This document shows, one piece after another, positions 1-7,440 of a stretch of DNA of 10,767 bases. The notes under the pieces are model-generated. The model did no database searches. It was not told the DNA's origin and saw nothing but the letters and a program-made list of their open reading frames with translations. How positions within the stretch are numbered: the first letter of the stretch is position 1; each line of letters opens with the position of its first letter. The position numbers were made by a program, and so were the translations under genes. The stretch comes from Gammaproteobacteria bacterium (GTDB lineage Bacteria > Pseudomonadota > Gammaproteobacteria > Pseudomonadales > Azotimanducaceae): positions 1 to 10,767 of the forward strand of contig VXPR01000233.1 of NCBI GenBank assembly GCA_009839405.1, read 5' to 3'.

Positions 1-966
1 GTCCACCACCTCCACCACGGCATCGTCGCCGAGTCCCAAGGCCACCTCGCGGCGGCTGACGCGCTGGCCGTCGAGCACGAACACGACGCTCTTGCCGGCG
101 CGGGACGCCACCGACTCGCGGGGCGCCACCGGCACTTCCAGGCGCTGCTCGGCGATGATGGTGACCTCCACGAACATGCCGGGGCGCAGCAATTGCGCGG
201 CGTTGTCCACCGCCACCTCGGCGCGGAAGGTGTGCGTGGTGGCATTCATCTCCGGCGCCAGGCGCAGCACCTTGCCGGTGAGTTCCGCGGCGGCGAAGGC
301 ATAGTGGCGGACGCGCACATCGAGACCGGGCCGCACCTTGGCGAGTTCCGGCCCCACGAGGTCCACGTCTGCGATCAATGGATCCAGCGCTGCGATGCGC
401 GCTACCTGAAAGCCGGGCGCCACCAATTGACCGTCCGCCAGCGGCAGGCCGGCGCTGTTGCGGGCGAGCGTCAGCAGCACGCCGTCGATGGGAGTGACGA
501 GCGTTGCCTTGGATGCGTTGAGCTTGCTGCGCTCGAACTCGTAGAGGGCATTCTCGTAGGCGACCTCGCTCTGGCGCAGTTCCTCTTCCGCGACCAGCCC
601 CCCCTCGAACAGCTCTCGCCGCCGTTCGAGCTCCGCGCCGGCATTGCTGAGGGTGCGTCTCGTGGATTCAATGCGGGCGTGGAGGCGAGCATCCTCGCCG
701 GTCACCTGGGCGATGGTTTGCCCTTGGGACACCTCTGCCCCCTCCACCAGCCGCTCGCCGGCCGCGTCCCGGCCGATCTGCAGGTAGCCCGGCGCCTCGA
801 TGTTCAGGGTGACCACTTCCGGCGGCCTCAGGGTGCCGGTGGTGAGCACGAGGTCCTCCACATTGCCGGTGCCGACCTGAACCACTTCCACCGGAATGCG
901 GAACTCGACCTCGCCGGTGTCGGACGGTCCGCCGCAGCCGAGCAGCACGGTCGCCACAACAAGCAT
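1..966 (-). CDS. Efflux periplasmic adaptor lipoprotein, HlyD/AcrA/MacA family (3' end cut by window)
   Basis: This is a membrane fusion (adaptor) protein that would bridge an inner-membrane transporter to an outer-membrane channel; 322 residues are visible. From ATG 966 there is a hydrophobic stretch ending in a lipobox (LLGC, Cys11), then the first half of a lipoyl-like barrel-sandwich (about 40-90, EAPGYLQI and EGAEVSQGQTIAQV). A charged alpha-hairpin follows (about 92-150, with the family-typical ELFEGGLVAEEEL), then the second lipoyl half (TLVTPIDGVL, 155-164), a beta-barrel (about 196-275) and the start of the membrane-proximal domain. The start is uncertain. The 10-residue signal from ATG 966 is very short and has no basic residue. 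The frame is open upstream to the permease stop, and a TTG at 1026 would give a 30-residue lipoprotein signal with Arg9 and Arg14. A GGAGGGAGGG stretch lies 17 bases before ATG 966, which is too far for a normal ribosome site. It is the third gene of the ATPase-permease operon, and its partner transporter may be those proteins or an unseen gene to the left. Confidence 0.9.
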   Translation of the reverse strand, partial: MLVVATVLLGCGGPSDTGEVEFRIPVEVVQVGTGNVEDLVLTTGTLRPPEVVTLNIEAPGYLQIGRDAAGERLVEGAEVSQGQTIAQVTGEDARLHARIESTRRTLSNAGAELERRRELFEGGLVAEEELRQSEVAYENALYEFERSKLNASKATLVTPIDGVLLTLARNSAGLPLADGQLVAPGFQVARIAALDPLIADVDLVGPELAKVRPGLDVRVRHYAFAAAELTGKVLRLAPEMNATTHTFRAEVAVDNAAQLLRPGMFVEVTIIAEQRLEVPVAPRESVASRAGKSVVFVLDGQRVSRREVALGLGDDAVVEVVD

Positions 967-1035
967 GGAGAGGGTTATCCACGCCCTCCCTCCAATCGCT
1001 CGGCAACTCGTTGTGGCTTCTAGCAACGCTGCAAG

Positions 1036-4000
1036 CTACCCGTTCGCCGGCGACCAGCGGATCGCGTCCGCCACCACGGTGCGGCCCGACGTGGAATTGG
1101 TGACCTTCACTCGAACCTCGCCGGCCGGCAGGTCAAATTCGCCCAAATCGTTCCAGCCAGACTCTGCCACCGAGGCGTCGAACTCCACTTCCTGCGACTC
1201 TCCCGCCGACTCTAAGGCAATGTCGTAGGTTCCCTGACGACCGAAGTAGGCGCCGGAGTCTCCTGTGGATGCGGACACGACCACCGCACCTCCAGCCGCC
1301 CTAGCGGATACCACACCGCTGCCTCCCGACATGGCCGGCAAGTGGTAGGCGAGTCGCCATCGGCCGGATTCCGGCAGTTGGGCGGAAAACGTGGCCGCAT
1401 GGTTGCCTTGACCGGTGGTGGCCCGGGCAATGGTGTGACGGTAGCGGCCCCAAGCCGAAGATGCCGTCTGGCGCGAGAAGCCGGTGGGCGCTGCGGTGAA
1501 CGACTGGTAGGTGGGCAAGCCTTGGTCAACGTCCGCCTCCGGCCCGAAACCCATGCTGAATTGCAGCCCGCCGCCGACCCTAACGCCATCCCCTTCGGCC
1601 TCCGTACTCGCCACGGCAAAGCCGGGATCGAGATCGTCCACGATGACCTCGCGCGGATCCCCCACCGCCAACGGCCCTTCCACAGGCCGTGCGCCCACGA
1701 ATGGCTCGTCGTCCACCGTTTTCTCTTGATCCACTTCCGGCAGCTTGAGCGCAACCGCGCTGCGGTTGAGGGATAGGTAAGGCTCGAGTTCCACCGCCTG
1801 TGGCACACCGCCGGCGATGAGGCCCACCTCCACCGCAGAGTTGCCGGGAATCCTGAGCGGATCGCCGGCAATCCAGTTGGCCTCCTCCTCCGCCGACTGC
1901 CGCGTCGAGAAGCGTACCCGTGCGAGGCCCGGCGCCGGCTCGCCGTTCTGCACGATGAGGCGAATCTGATAGCGAGGCTTGCCGAGCTCGTCATCGCGCA
2001 GTCGCACCACCGATACGTCCGAGGCGATGAAACCGGGCATGGCGGCATCGTCGAGCCAGTCACCGAGGAGCGATTTGATGTCCGCACCGCTCGCCGCCGC
2101 CGCTGCGTGGAAGTCCTCCGCCGTGAAAGTGCCGCCGGCATGGCGACGGCGCAGTTCCGCGAGCATCGCTGCGGCGCCTTCGCGACCTAGGTCGTCGAGC
2201 AGCACTGTGGCGATGGCGCGACCCTTCAGCGTGATGACATTGAACGCCTTGGCCGGATCCTCCCAGACATCAAGCTCGCCGAGTGGCGCGCCCAATGCGC
2301 GGTCCCACACCGACGGCTGATCGCTCGCCGCAGTGGCGACCGAATCGACGATGGAGTCTTCGCCTTCGCCGCCAAACAGCGTCGTCATGGTCTGCGCCAT
2401 GACGCCGCCGAAGCTGTCGCCGGAGGCGAAGATGTGCGCGGAGAAATGCCCGTCGCGGTCGCTCAGGAGCCGCATCAGCAGCGTTTCCGCGACGAAGTCC
2501 AGCGCCGGCGCACCCGGCCCTGCCGCAGCCGTCTGGAATCCCAGAAAGTTGCGTGCCACCCCAAGAAAAATGTTGCCGCCACCGACGTCGTTTTCGAAGA
2601 AGCGTTCGAGGCCGCGCACCTTGGCTTCCGGCACGCCGCCCTCGTGCTCCGCCTCCATGCCCTCACGGCTTGAGACGATCTCGAACCAGAACTCGAACCG
2701 CGCCGTGGGCCAGCTCGTCTCTCGCATCAGCATGAGGCCCGGCTGCGCCAGTGCCGTGTCCATGCGCCAACCACCGCCGTAGCTGCGCAGGGTCGTCGGT
2801 GCCTCTACCAGCGAAAGGCCGCGATAGGGATAAGGCAATCCGAGACTCGCCGCCTCGTCGAAGATCTCGGTCAAGCGCCCGGCAACGGCGTCGGCGGCTT
2901 CGTCAAACACGGCGAGATTGCGGGTGTGCGCTTCGTCGAGCAGCAGTTCCAAGGTGACGCCCGCGACTTCCACAGCGCGCCGCTCGAAGCGGCCCACCGC
3001 CAAGGCAAACTCCGGCACAGGCGCTGGTGGCCGGAAGCGGAATCGTCCGTTGGCTAGTTCCTCCCGCAGCCCAGGCCCGGCGACCAGCCAGCCTTCGGGC
3101 ACTTCCACGGTGAGGTCGAGATCGAAGGTATCGCGTCGATGCGCGCCATATACAGCCGGCGTGACATTGCCGCCTGGGTGCGGCAGCCAGCGAGCGCCCG
3201 GCAGCAAGGCTGCGTACTCGTCCTCGAACACGATGGACTCGGTGCCGAGCACTTGAATCTGATTGTCTTGCCCCGTCTGCTTCCACGGTTCCACGACGGC
3301 GTCCAGGTAGCCGAACCAAGAGTTGGGGGTGCCCGAAGCCACCACAGAAAGGACATGCTCGGAAGCTGCCGCGAGGGGCCTCGATGGCTCAACCAGGAGC
3401 AGCCCAAGCTCGTGCCGATGCGCCACGGGCTGACCATCAAGCAGAGCTTCCGTCACCTCAAGGCCCGGATTCAGGCTGAACACCAGTTCGCTCGGCGAAC
3501 CGGGCGGGGCGGTGAAGGTGAGCTCGACGTCAATGGCGAGATTGGACCCCGGGTCCACTTGCACGGTGCCCGCCAGCGCCGCCAAGTCGGCGTGTGCAGT
3601 GTTGCGATGCACTTCGTGTGCTGCCAGCCACGCTTCCCGGTCGCGCAACCCCGCACCGGCCTGGACCGCCAGAGCGACGCCAATACCAAGCGCCGCCACC
3701 ACGAGGACGCCCCCAGCCCCGAGTTGCACTGCCCGAGAGGCATCGTCCCGACGTGGATAAAGCGCCGCCGCCCACAGCACGAACCCAGAAGCGAGCAAGA
3801 GCATAGCCAGACGATGCGACATCGTCTGCGGCGTGAGACTTGTGGCGGTGGTTGCGAGGATGTCGGAAGGGAACTGCGAGGGCGTTGCCACGAAGGAAAT
3901 CATGGGGCTCATGTAGGCCGGCACCAGCGTCAACGCCACGATGGGTGTGGCGATCAACACCAGCGCCACCAGTGCCGTGACCAACCGGTTGCGCAACAGC

Positions 4001-4539
4001 ACCGTCAGCAGCATCACGATCGCGCACCAGAGAATGAGGGAGGGGAGCGCCTCCGCCAGCACATAGGCGATTAGCGAACCGGGTTCCAGCGGCTCGCCAA
4101 ACCAAAGATCGGTGCCCACGGCGATGAGCCCGAACGACTGCACCAGCACTGCCAGCACCAGCATCGGCACCCAGCCCACCACGACAAGGCCCAAGAGTCT
4201 GCCGACCAGGAGTTCGAGGTTGCTCAATGGGCGCGCGTCGAGCACTTCGGCAACCCGTTCGCGGGTGTCGCGCGAGCGCAGGTCGAAGGCGAGGAAGATC
4301 ATGCCCAACAGCATGATCCACAAGAGATAAAAGCCCATCGCGCTGATGAGGAAGCGGGCCCCGACGAAGCCGGCCGTGGCCGAATAACCAGACGCCATGC
4401 CGTGGATGATGGAGAAGTAGCCGAAAGCGATGCTGGCCACCAAGAGCGACAGCACGGCGAAGATCCAGGTGCGGGCGAGGCGGCGTGCCGAGCGCATCTC
4501 GGCAACCGCGACTGCAAGGATTGTGGCAGGGCGCATCAT
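1036..4539 (-). CDS. ABC-2 type permease fused to M1-aminopeptidase-like and golvesin-like domains
   Basis: This is a 1167-residue fusion. Residues 1-295 form an ABC-2 type permease with about seven hydrophobic segments (roughly 24-46, 60-86, 113-138, 157-182, 186-208, 243-260, 271-293). With the N-terminus inside, the rest would be extracytoplasmic (inference). Residues about 310-540 resemble the beta-rich N-terminal domain of M1 aminopeptidases. Residues about 541-840 resemble their helical gluzincin part, ending in WLDDAAMPGF, like the M1 WL-x-x-x-G-x-P motif. However, no HExxH occurs anywhere: the position expected for it reads GVARNFLGFQ (660-669), and the GAMEN-like region reads GGGWRMDTALAQPGL (588-602). 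A peptidase-dead fold is therefore likely. Residues about 964-1163 resemble the golvesin C-terminal domain (VDDLDPGFAV at the start, WNDLGEFDLPAG and VVADAIRW near the end). The start overlaps the ATPase stop as ATGA, with GAAGGGG seven bases upstream; a second ATG follows at once. It presumably pairs with that ATPase; the substrate is unknown. Confidence 0.93.
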   Translation of the reverse strand: MMRPATILAVAVAEMRSARRLARTWIFAVLSLLVASIAFGYFSIIHGMASGYSATAGFVGARFLISAMGFYLLWIMLLGMIFLAFDLRSRDTRERVAEVLDARPLSNLELLVGRLLGLVVVGWVPMLVLAVLVQSFGLIAVGTDLWFGEPLEPGSLIAYVLAEALPSLILWCAIVMLLTVLLRNRLVTALVALVLIATPIVALTLVPAYMSPMISFVATPSQFPSDILATTATSLTPQTMSHRLAMLLLASGFVLWAAALYPRRDDASRAVQLGAGGVLVVAALGIGVALAVQAGAGLRDREAWLAAHEVHRNTAHADLAALAGTVQVDPGSNLAIDVELTFTAPPGSPSELVFSLNPGLEVTEALLDGQPVAHRHELGLLLVEPSRPLAAASEHVLSVVASGTPNSWFGYLDAVVEPWKQTGQDNQIQVLGTESIVFEDEYAALLPGARWLPHPGGNVTPAVYGAHRRDTFDLDLTVEVPEGWLVAGPGLREELANGRFRFRPPAPVPEFALAVGRFERRAVEVAGVTLELLLDEAHTRNLAVFDEAADAVAGRLTEIFDEAASLGLPYPYRGLSLVEAPTTLRSYGGGWRMDTALAQPGLMLMRETSWPTARFEFWFEIVSSREGMEAEHEGGVPEAKVRGLERFFENDVGGGNIFLGVARNFLGFQTAAAGPGAPALDFVAETLLMRLLSDRDGHFSAHIFASGDSFGGVMAQTMTTLFGGEGEDSIVDSVATAASDQPSVWDRALGAPLGELDVWEDPAKAFNVITLKGRAIATVLLDDLGREGAAAMLAELRRRHAGGTFTAEDFHAAAAASGADIKSLLGDWLDDAAMPGFIASDVSVVRLRDDELGKPRYQIRLIVQNGEPAPGLARVRFSTRQSAEEEANWIAGDPLRIPGNSAVEVGLIAGGVPQAVELEPYLSLNRSAVALKLPEVDQEKTVDDEPFVGARPVEGPLAVGDPREVIVDDLDPGFAVASTEAEGDGVRVGGGLQFSMGFGPEADVDQGLPTYQSFTAAPTGFSRQTASSAWGRYRHTIARATTGQGNHAATFSAQLPESGRWRLAYHLPAMSGGSGVVSARAAGGAVVVSASTGDSGAYFGRQGTYDIALESAGESQEVEFDASVAESGWNDLGEFDLPAGEVRVKVTNSTSGRTVVADAIRWSPANG

Positions 4540-5510
4540 TTGTCGGCCCCTTCGGCGGTGTCACCCTCGCCTTCCTCGGGGTCGGCTTCCTGTTCGTCCT
4601 GGCGCGCGGCTTCGGAACGGCCTCGCGCCGCCATGAAGGCGAGATAGGATTCCTCCAAGGTTGGCGACGTCACAGGCGTGGCGCCGGTCGGTGCGTCTGC
4701 GGCAACGAACCTGAGTTCCACACCACCTTGCACAACCCGACGCGAAACCACTTCATGCTGCGACTCAATCCGCTCGGCTTCGGCAGCGCTCGCCTTCGTC
4801 TCAAACACCTTGCCGTGCGCTTGCTGCACGAGTTCGCCCGGCGTGCCCCTGAACACCACCTCGCCAGCATCGAGCAATGCCAGTTCCCGGCAGCCGCCGC
4901 CAAGGTCGGCGACGATGTGGGTGGAAAGGAGGATGGTGCGATCCCGCCCAAGCCGAGCCATCAACTGGCGGAAGCGCATCCGCTCCTCGGGATCGAGACC
5001 CACCGTGGGCTCGTCCACCACCAGCACCGAGGGCTCATGCACCAGCGCCTGCGCCACGCCAAGGCGCCGCACCATGCCACCGGACAGTTTCTTCACCTTG
5101 CGGTGGGCCGCGTCGGTGAGGCCCACTGCCTCCAGCACCTCCGCCACGCGGTTCTTCCGATGCGCCTTCTCGCGCATCCCCGAAAGGCGCGCCAGCGTGT
5201 CGAGCACCTCTTCCACTCGATGCAGCCGCCAGCCACCGAAATCCTGCGGCAAGTAGCCGATCCGGCCTCGCACTGCCTGCCGCTCCTGCACCACATCGTG
5301 CCCAAAGACGCTAGCCCGACCCTCGGTCGGTTCGAGGAGAGTACAGAGGATGCGCATGAGCGTGCTCTTGCCAGCGCCATTGGGCCCAAGCAGCCCGAAC
5401 AGGCCAGCGCCAAGCTCGAGATCGACGCCGGCAAGCGCCGTATGGCCACCCTTGTAGGTGTGACCGAGACCACTCGCGACGATGACGGGTGCACTGCTCT
5501 GTGTGTTCAA
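4536..5510 (-). CDS. ABC transporter ATP-binding protein (ABC-2 exporter type)
   Basis: This 324-residue nucleotide-binding subunit should power the permease encoded by the next gene. All ABC ATPase motifs are intact: Walker A GPNGAGKST (42-50), Q-loop YLPQD (86-90), signature LSGGM (142-146), Walker B VLVVDEP (162-168) with a following GLD D-loop, and the switch His in STH (198). The LSGGM form of the signature is common in the DrrA/NatA-like exporter branch. After the ATPase core comes a C-terminal extension (about 225-290) usual for ABC-2 partners, then an acidic tail (about 300-324, rich in D/E). The start is TTG at 5508-5510: the frame is open upstream to a TAA without any ATG or GTG, and the protein already aligns to the family from there (VIVASGLGHTYKGG). 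Only a weak AAGG lies 13 bases before it. The stop overlaps the permease start by four bases, so the two are probably translationally coupled. Confidence 0.95.
   Translation of the reverse strand: MNTQSSAPVIVASGLGHTYKGGHTALAGVDLELGAGLFGLLGPNGAGKSTLMRILCTLLEPTEGRASVFGHDVVQERQAVRGRIGYLPQDFGGWRLHRVEEVLDTLARLSGMREKAHRKNRVAEVLEAVGLTDAAHRKVKKLSGGMVRRLGVAQALVHEPSVLVVDEPTVGLDPEERMRFRQLMARLGRDRTILLSTHIVADLGGGCRELALLDAGEVVFRGTPGELVQQAHGKVFETKASAAEAERIESQHEVVSRRVVQGGVELRFVAADAPTGATPVTSPTLEESYLAFMAARGRSEAARQDEQEADPEEGEGDTAEGADK
4547..4553 (-). promoter_or_regulatory. Ribosome binding site of the permease fusion
   Basis: GAAGGGG on the minus strand lies inside the last codons of the ATPase gene, seven bases before ATG 4539. 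It supports that start and translational coupling of the two genes. Confidence 0.6.
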
Positions 5511-5763
5511 TTCGGGTCTTTCGCCTTGGGACGGGAACCGAGGGATTTGCGGCGTTTAGGTGCTTGGTTGCCTGTCTCCTATTCCTTGTGCGCCAAGGTC
5601 ATCGCCGCCAGACTGGCCGGGCGGCAAGCATACGGCAAACCCCGCGCCGGCACCCAACCGCTGCCACGAACCACACACGTCGCACAAACAGCGCGGACAT
5701 CCCGCTCACAAACGTCGCAGCGGCGAGTGATTTGGTTCTTCTGCCTCACCTGGGAGAAGGGGC
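5511..5763. other. Spacer between ilvD and the ABC operon; short hairpins, no gene seen
   Basis: This 253-base region lies after the ilvD stop and before the TTG start of the ABC ATPase. Three short inverted repeats are visible: CTTCT/AGAAG extended by CC/GG (5738-5759), four bases after the ilvD stop; GCCGCC/GGCGGC with a 10-base loop (5604-5625); and CCTTG/CAAGG around TGCGC (5584-5598). None is followed by a T-run on either strand, so none is a convincing intrinsic terminator. I found no good sigma70 promoter. The ABC operon may have its own promoter here or be read through from argE-argA-ilvD; the sequence does not decide this. Confidence 0.5.
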
Positions 5764-7440
5764 CTACGCGAACTTGTCGGTCACGGCACCTTCCGAGGCG
5801 GAGGTCACGAGCCGCGCGTATTTGGCGAGGGTGCCGCGTTCGGTGTAGTCGGCGGGGCGTTGCCAGCGGGTGCGGCGGGCGGCGAGTTCCTCGTCGCTCA
5901 CGTGCAGGTTGATCTCGCGCCCTTCTGCATCGACGGTGATGCGGTCGCCGTCCTCGACGAGGCCAATGGGGCCGCCGTCGTAGGCTTCCGGTGTGACGTG
6001 GCCGATGACGAAGCCATGGGAGCCGCCGGAGAAGCGGCCGTCGGTGATGAGGGCCACGTCGCGGGCTAGGCCCCGGCCCATGATGGCGCCGGTGGGGCTC
6101 AGCATTTCGCGCATTCCGGGGCCGCCTCGGGGGCCTTCGTAGCGGATGACCACCACGTCGCCCTTCTGCACCGTGCCGTCCATGATCGCCTTCATGCCGG
6201 CTTCCTCGCCGTGAAAGACGCGCGCGGTGCCGGTGAAGGTCAGCCCTTCGTTGCCAGTGATCTTGGCGACTGCGCCCTCCGGGGCCATGTTGCCGCGCAG
6301 GATGACGAGGTGGCCGTCCGGCTTGATGGGGTTGTCCAGCGGGCGGATGATCTTCTGGCTGTCGGGATAGGGCGCGACGTCGGCGAGGTTCTCGGCCAGC
6401 GTGTGTCCGGTTACCGTCGGGCAGTCGCCGTGCAAGAGGCCGGCGTCGAGCAAGGTCTTCATCAGGGGCTGGATGCCGCCGATTTCGATGAGTTCCGACA
6501 TGGCGTAGTTGCCGGCCGGGCGCATGTCCGCGAGCACCGGCGTCTTGGCGCCGATGCGGGTGAAGTCGTCGAGGGTGAGGTCGATGCCAGCGGCATGGGC
6601 GATGGCGAGCAGGTGCAGCACCGCGTTGGTGGATCCTTCCAGCGCCGTCACCACCGTGATGGCGTTCTCGAAGGCCTCCATCGACAGGATGTCCGACGGC
6701 TTGATGCCGCGTCGCACCAGCTCCGCAACTGCCGCGCCGGCTCGATATGCATCCTCGCGCTTGCTCTGGCTCACGGCTTCTTGCGCCGAGGAGTTCGGCA
6801 GCGACAGCCCGAGTGCCTCGATGGCGGAGGCCATCGTGTTTGCCGTGTACATGCCGGCGCAGGAGCCTGGGCCGGGAATGGCAGTTTGCTCCACCGCTAG
6901 CAGCTCTTCGTCGCTGACGGTGCCGGCCGCGTGGCCGCCCACGGCCTCGAACACCGACACGATGTCGCGCCGCTCCTCACCGGTCTGGATGGTGCCGCCA
7001 TAGACGAAGACGGATGGCCGGTCCAGCCGCGCCATGGCCATTGCACAGGCCGGCATGTTCTTGTCGCAGCCGCCGATCGTGACGAAGCCGTCGAACCCCT
7101 GCGCGCCAACCACGGTTTCGATGGAGTCGGCGATCACTTCCCGTGACACCAAGGAGTACCGCATGCCCGGCGTGCCCATGGAAATGCCGTCCGAGACGGT
7201 GATGGTGTTGAACAGCACGCTCTTGGCGCCGGCCTCGTCGGCGCCCATCGCCGCTGCATCCGCGAGTTCGTTGATGTGCATGTTGCACGGCGTCACCATC
7301 GACCAGGTGGAGGCAATGCCCACTTGCGGCTTGGCGAAATCCTCGCGGGTGAAGCCCACGGGATAGAGCATGGCGCGGCTCGGTGCCTGCTCCACGCCGT
7401 CGACGACGATGGAGGAATAGGGGCGTTTGGGATCGGTCAT
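5764..7440 (-). CDS. ilvD: Dihydroxy-acid dehydratase IlvD (short form, 558 residues)
   Basis: IlvD dehydrates 2,3-dihydroxy-isovalerate and 2,3-dihydroxy-3-methylvalerate to the 2-oxoacid precursors of valine/leucine and isoleucine in the cytoplasm. The three iron-sulfur cysteines are present: Cys52 (TPCNMH), Cys125 (GGCDKNMP) and Cys194 (GPGSCAGMYTANTM). Asp84 (VSDGISMGTPGM), Asp126 and Lys127 match the magnesium site, and GRFSGGSHGFVIGH (about 469-482) carries the active-site serine (Ser471). GGCDKNMP and the length of about 560 residues place it with the short dehydratases of plants, cyanobacteria and actinobacteria, many of which carry [2Fe-2S]. E. coli IlvD is about 616 residues with NCDKITPG. 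The start ATG 7440 overlaps the argA stop by four bases (ATGA), with AAGGA nine bases upstream inside argA. The frame is open further upstream, but that part is argA in another frame. Related sugar-acid dehydratases share the fold; the ilvE neighbourhood favours IlvD. Confidence 0.96.
   Translation of the reverse strand: MTDPKRPYSSIVVDGVEQAPSRAMLYPVGFTREDFAKPQVGIASTWSMVTPCNMHINELADAAAMGADEAGAKSVLFNTITVSDGISMGTPGMRYSLVSREVIADSIETVVGAQGFDGFVTIGGCDKNMPACAMAMARLDRPSVFVYGGTIQTGEERRDIVSVFEAVGGHAAGTVSDEELLAVEQTAIPGPGSCAGMYTANTMASAIEALGLSLPNSSAQEAVSQSKREDAYRAGAAVAELVRRGIKPSDILSMEAFENAITVVTALEGSTNAVLHLLAIAHAAGIDLTLDDFTRIGAKTPVLADMRPAGNYAMSELIEIGGIQPLMKTLLDAGLLHGDCPTVTGHTLAENLADVAPYPDSQKIIRPLDNPIKPDGHLVILRGNMAPEGAVAKITGNEGLTFTGTARVFHGEEAGMKAIMDGTVQKGDVVVIRYEGPRGGPGMREMLSPTGAIMGRGLARDVALITDGRFSGGSHGFVIGHVTPEAYDGGPIGLVEDGDRITVDAEGREINLHVSDEELAARRTRWQRPADYTERGTLAKYARLVTSASEGAVTDKFA

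Noticed and set aside
193..1023. 276-codon plus-strand frame over the adaptor gene
   Set aside because: It is a shadow of the adaptor, whose lipoyl halves and alpha-hairpin are clear on the minus strand.
2640..2660. EHEGG in the fusion protein as a zinc motif
   Set aside because: There is no second His at the HExxH spacing and it is not at the expected place of the M1 fold.
3139..4074. 311-codon plus-strand frame over the permease
   Set aside because: The composition (R, H, G, Q rich) and the absence of motifs mark it as antisense noise over transmembrane codons.
5073..5087. LSGGM instead of LSGGQ in the ABC signature as a defect
   Set aside because: LSGGM is common in the DrrA/NatA-like exporter branch, so it is normal for this family.
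5738..5759. Hairpin just after ilvD as intrinsic terminator
   Set aside because: The stem is short with an internal G-G mismatch and no T-run follows on the minus strand.
4485..5912. 475-codon open frame on the plus strand
   Set aside because: It lies opposite the ABC ATPase, the spacer and the end of ilvD. Its product is rich in H/R/A/L with no recognisable domain, the usual antisense shadow in high-GC DNA.
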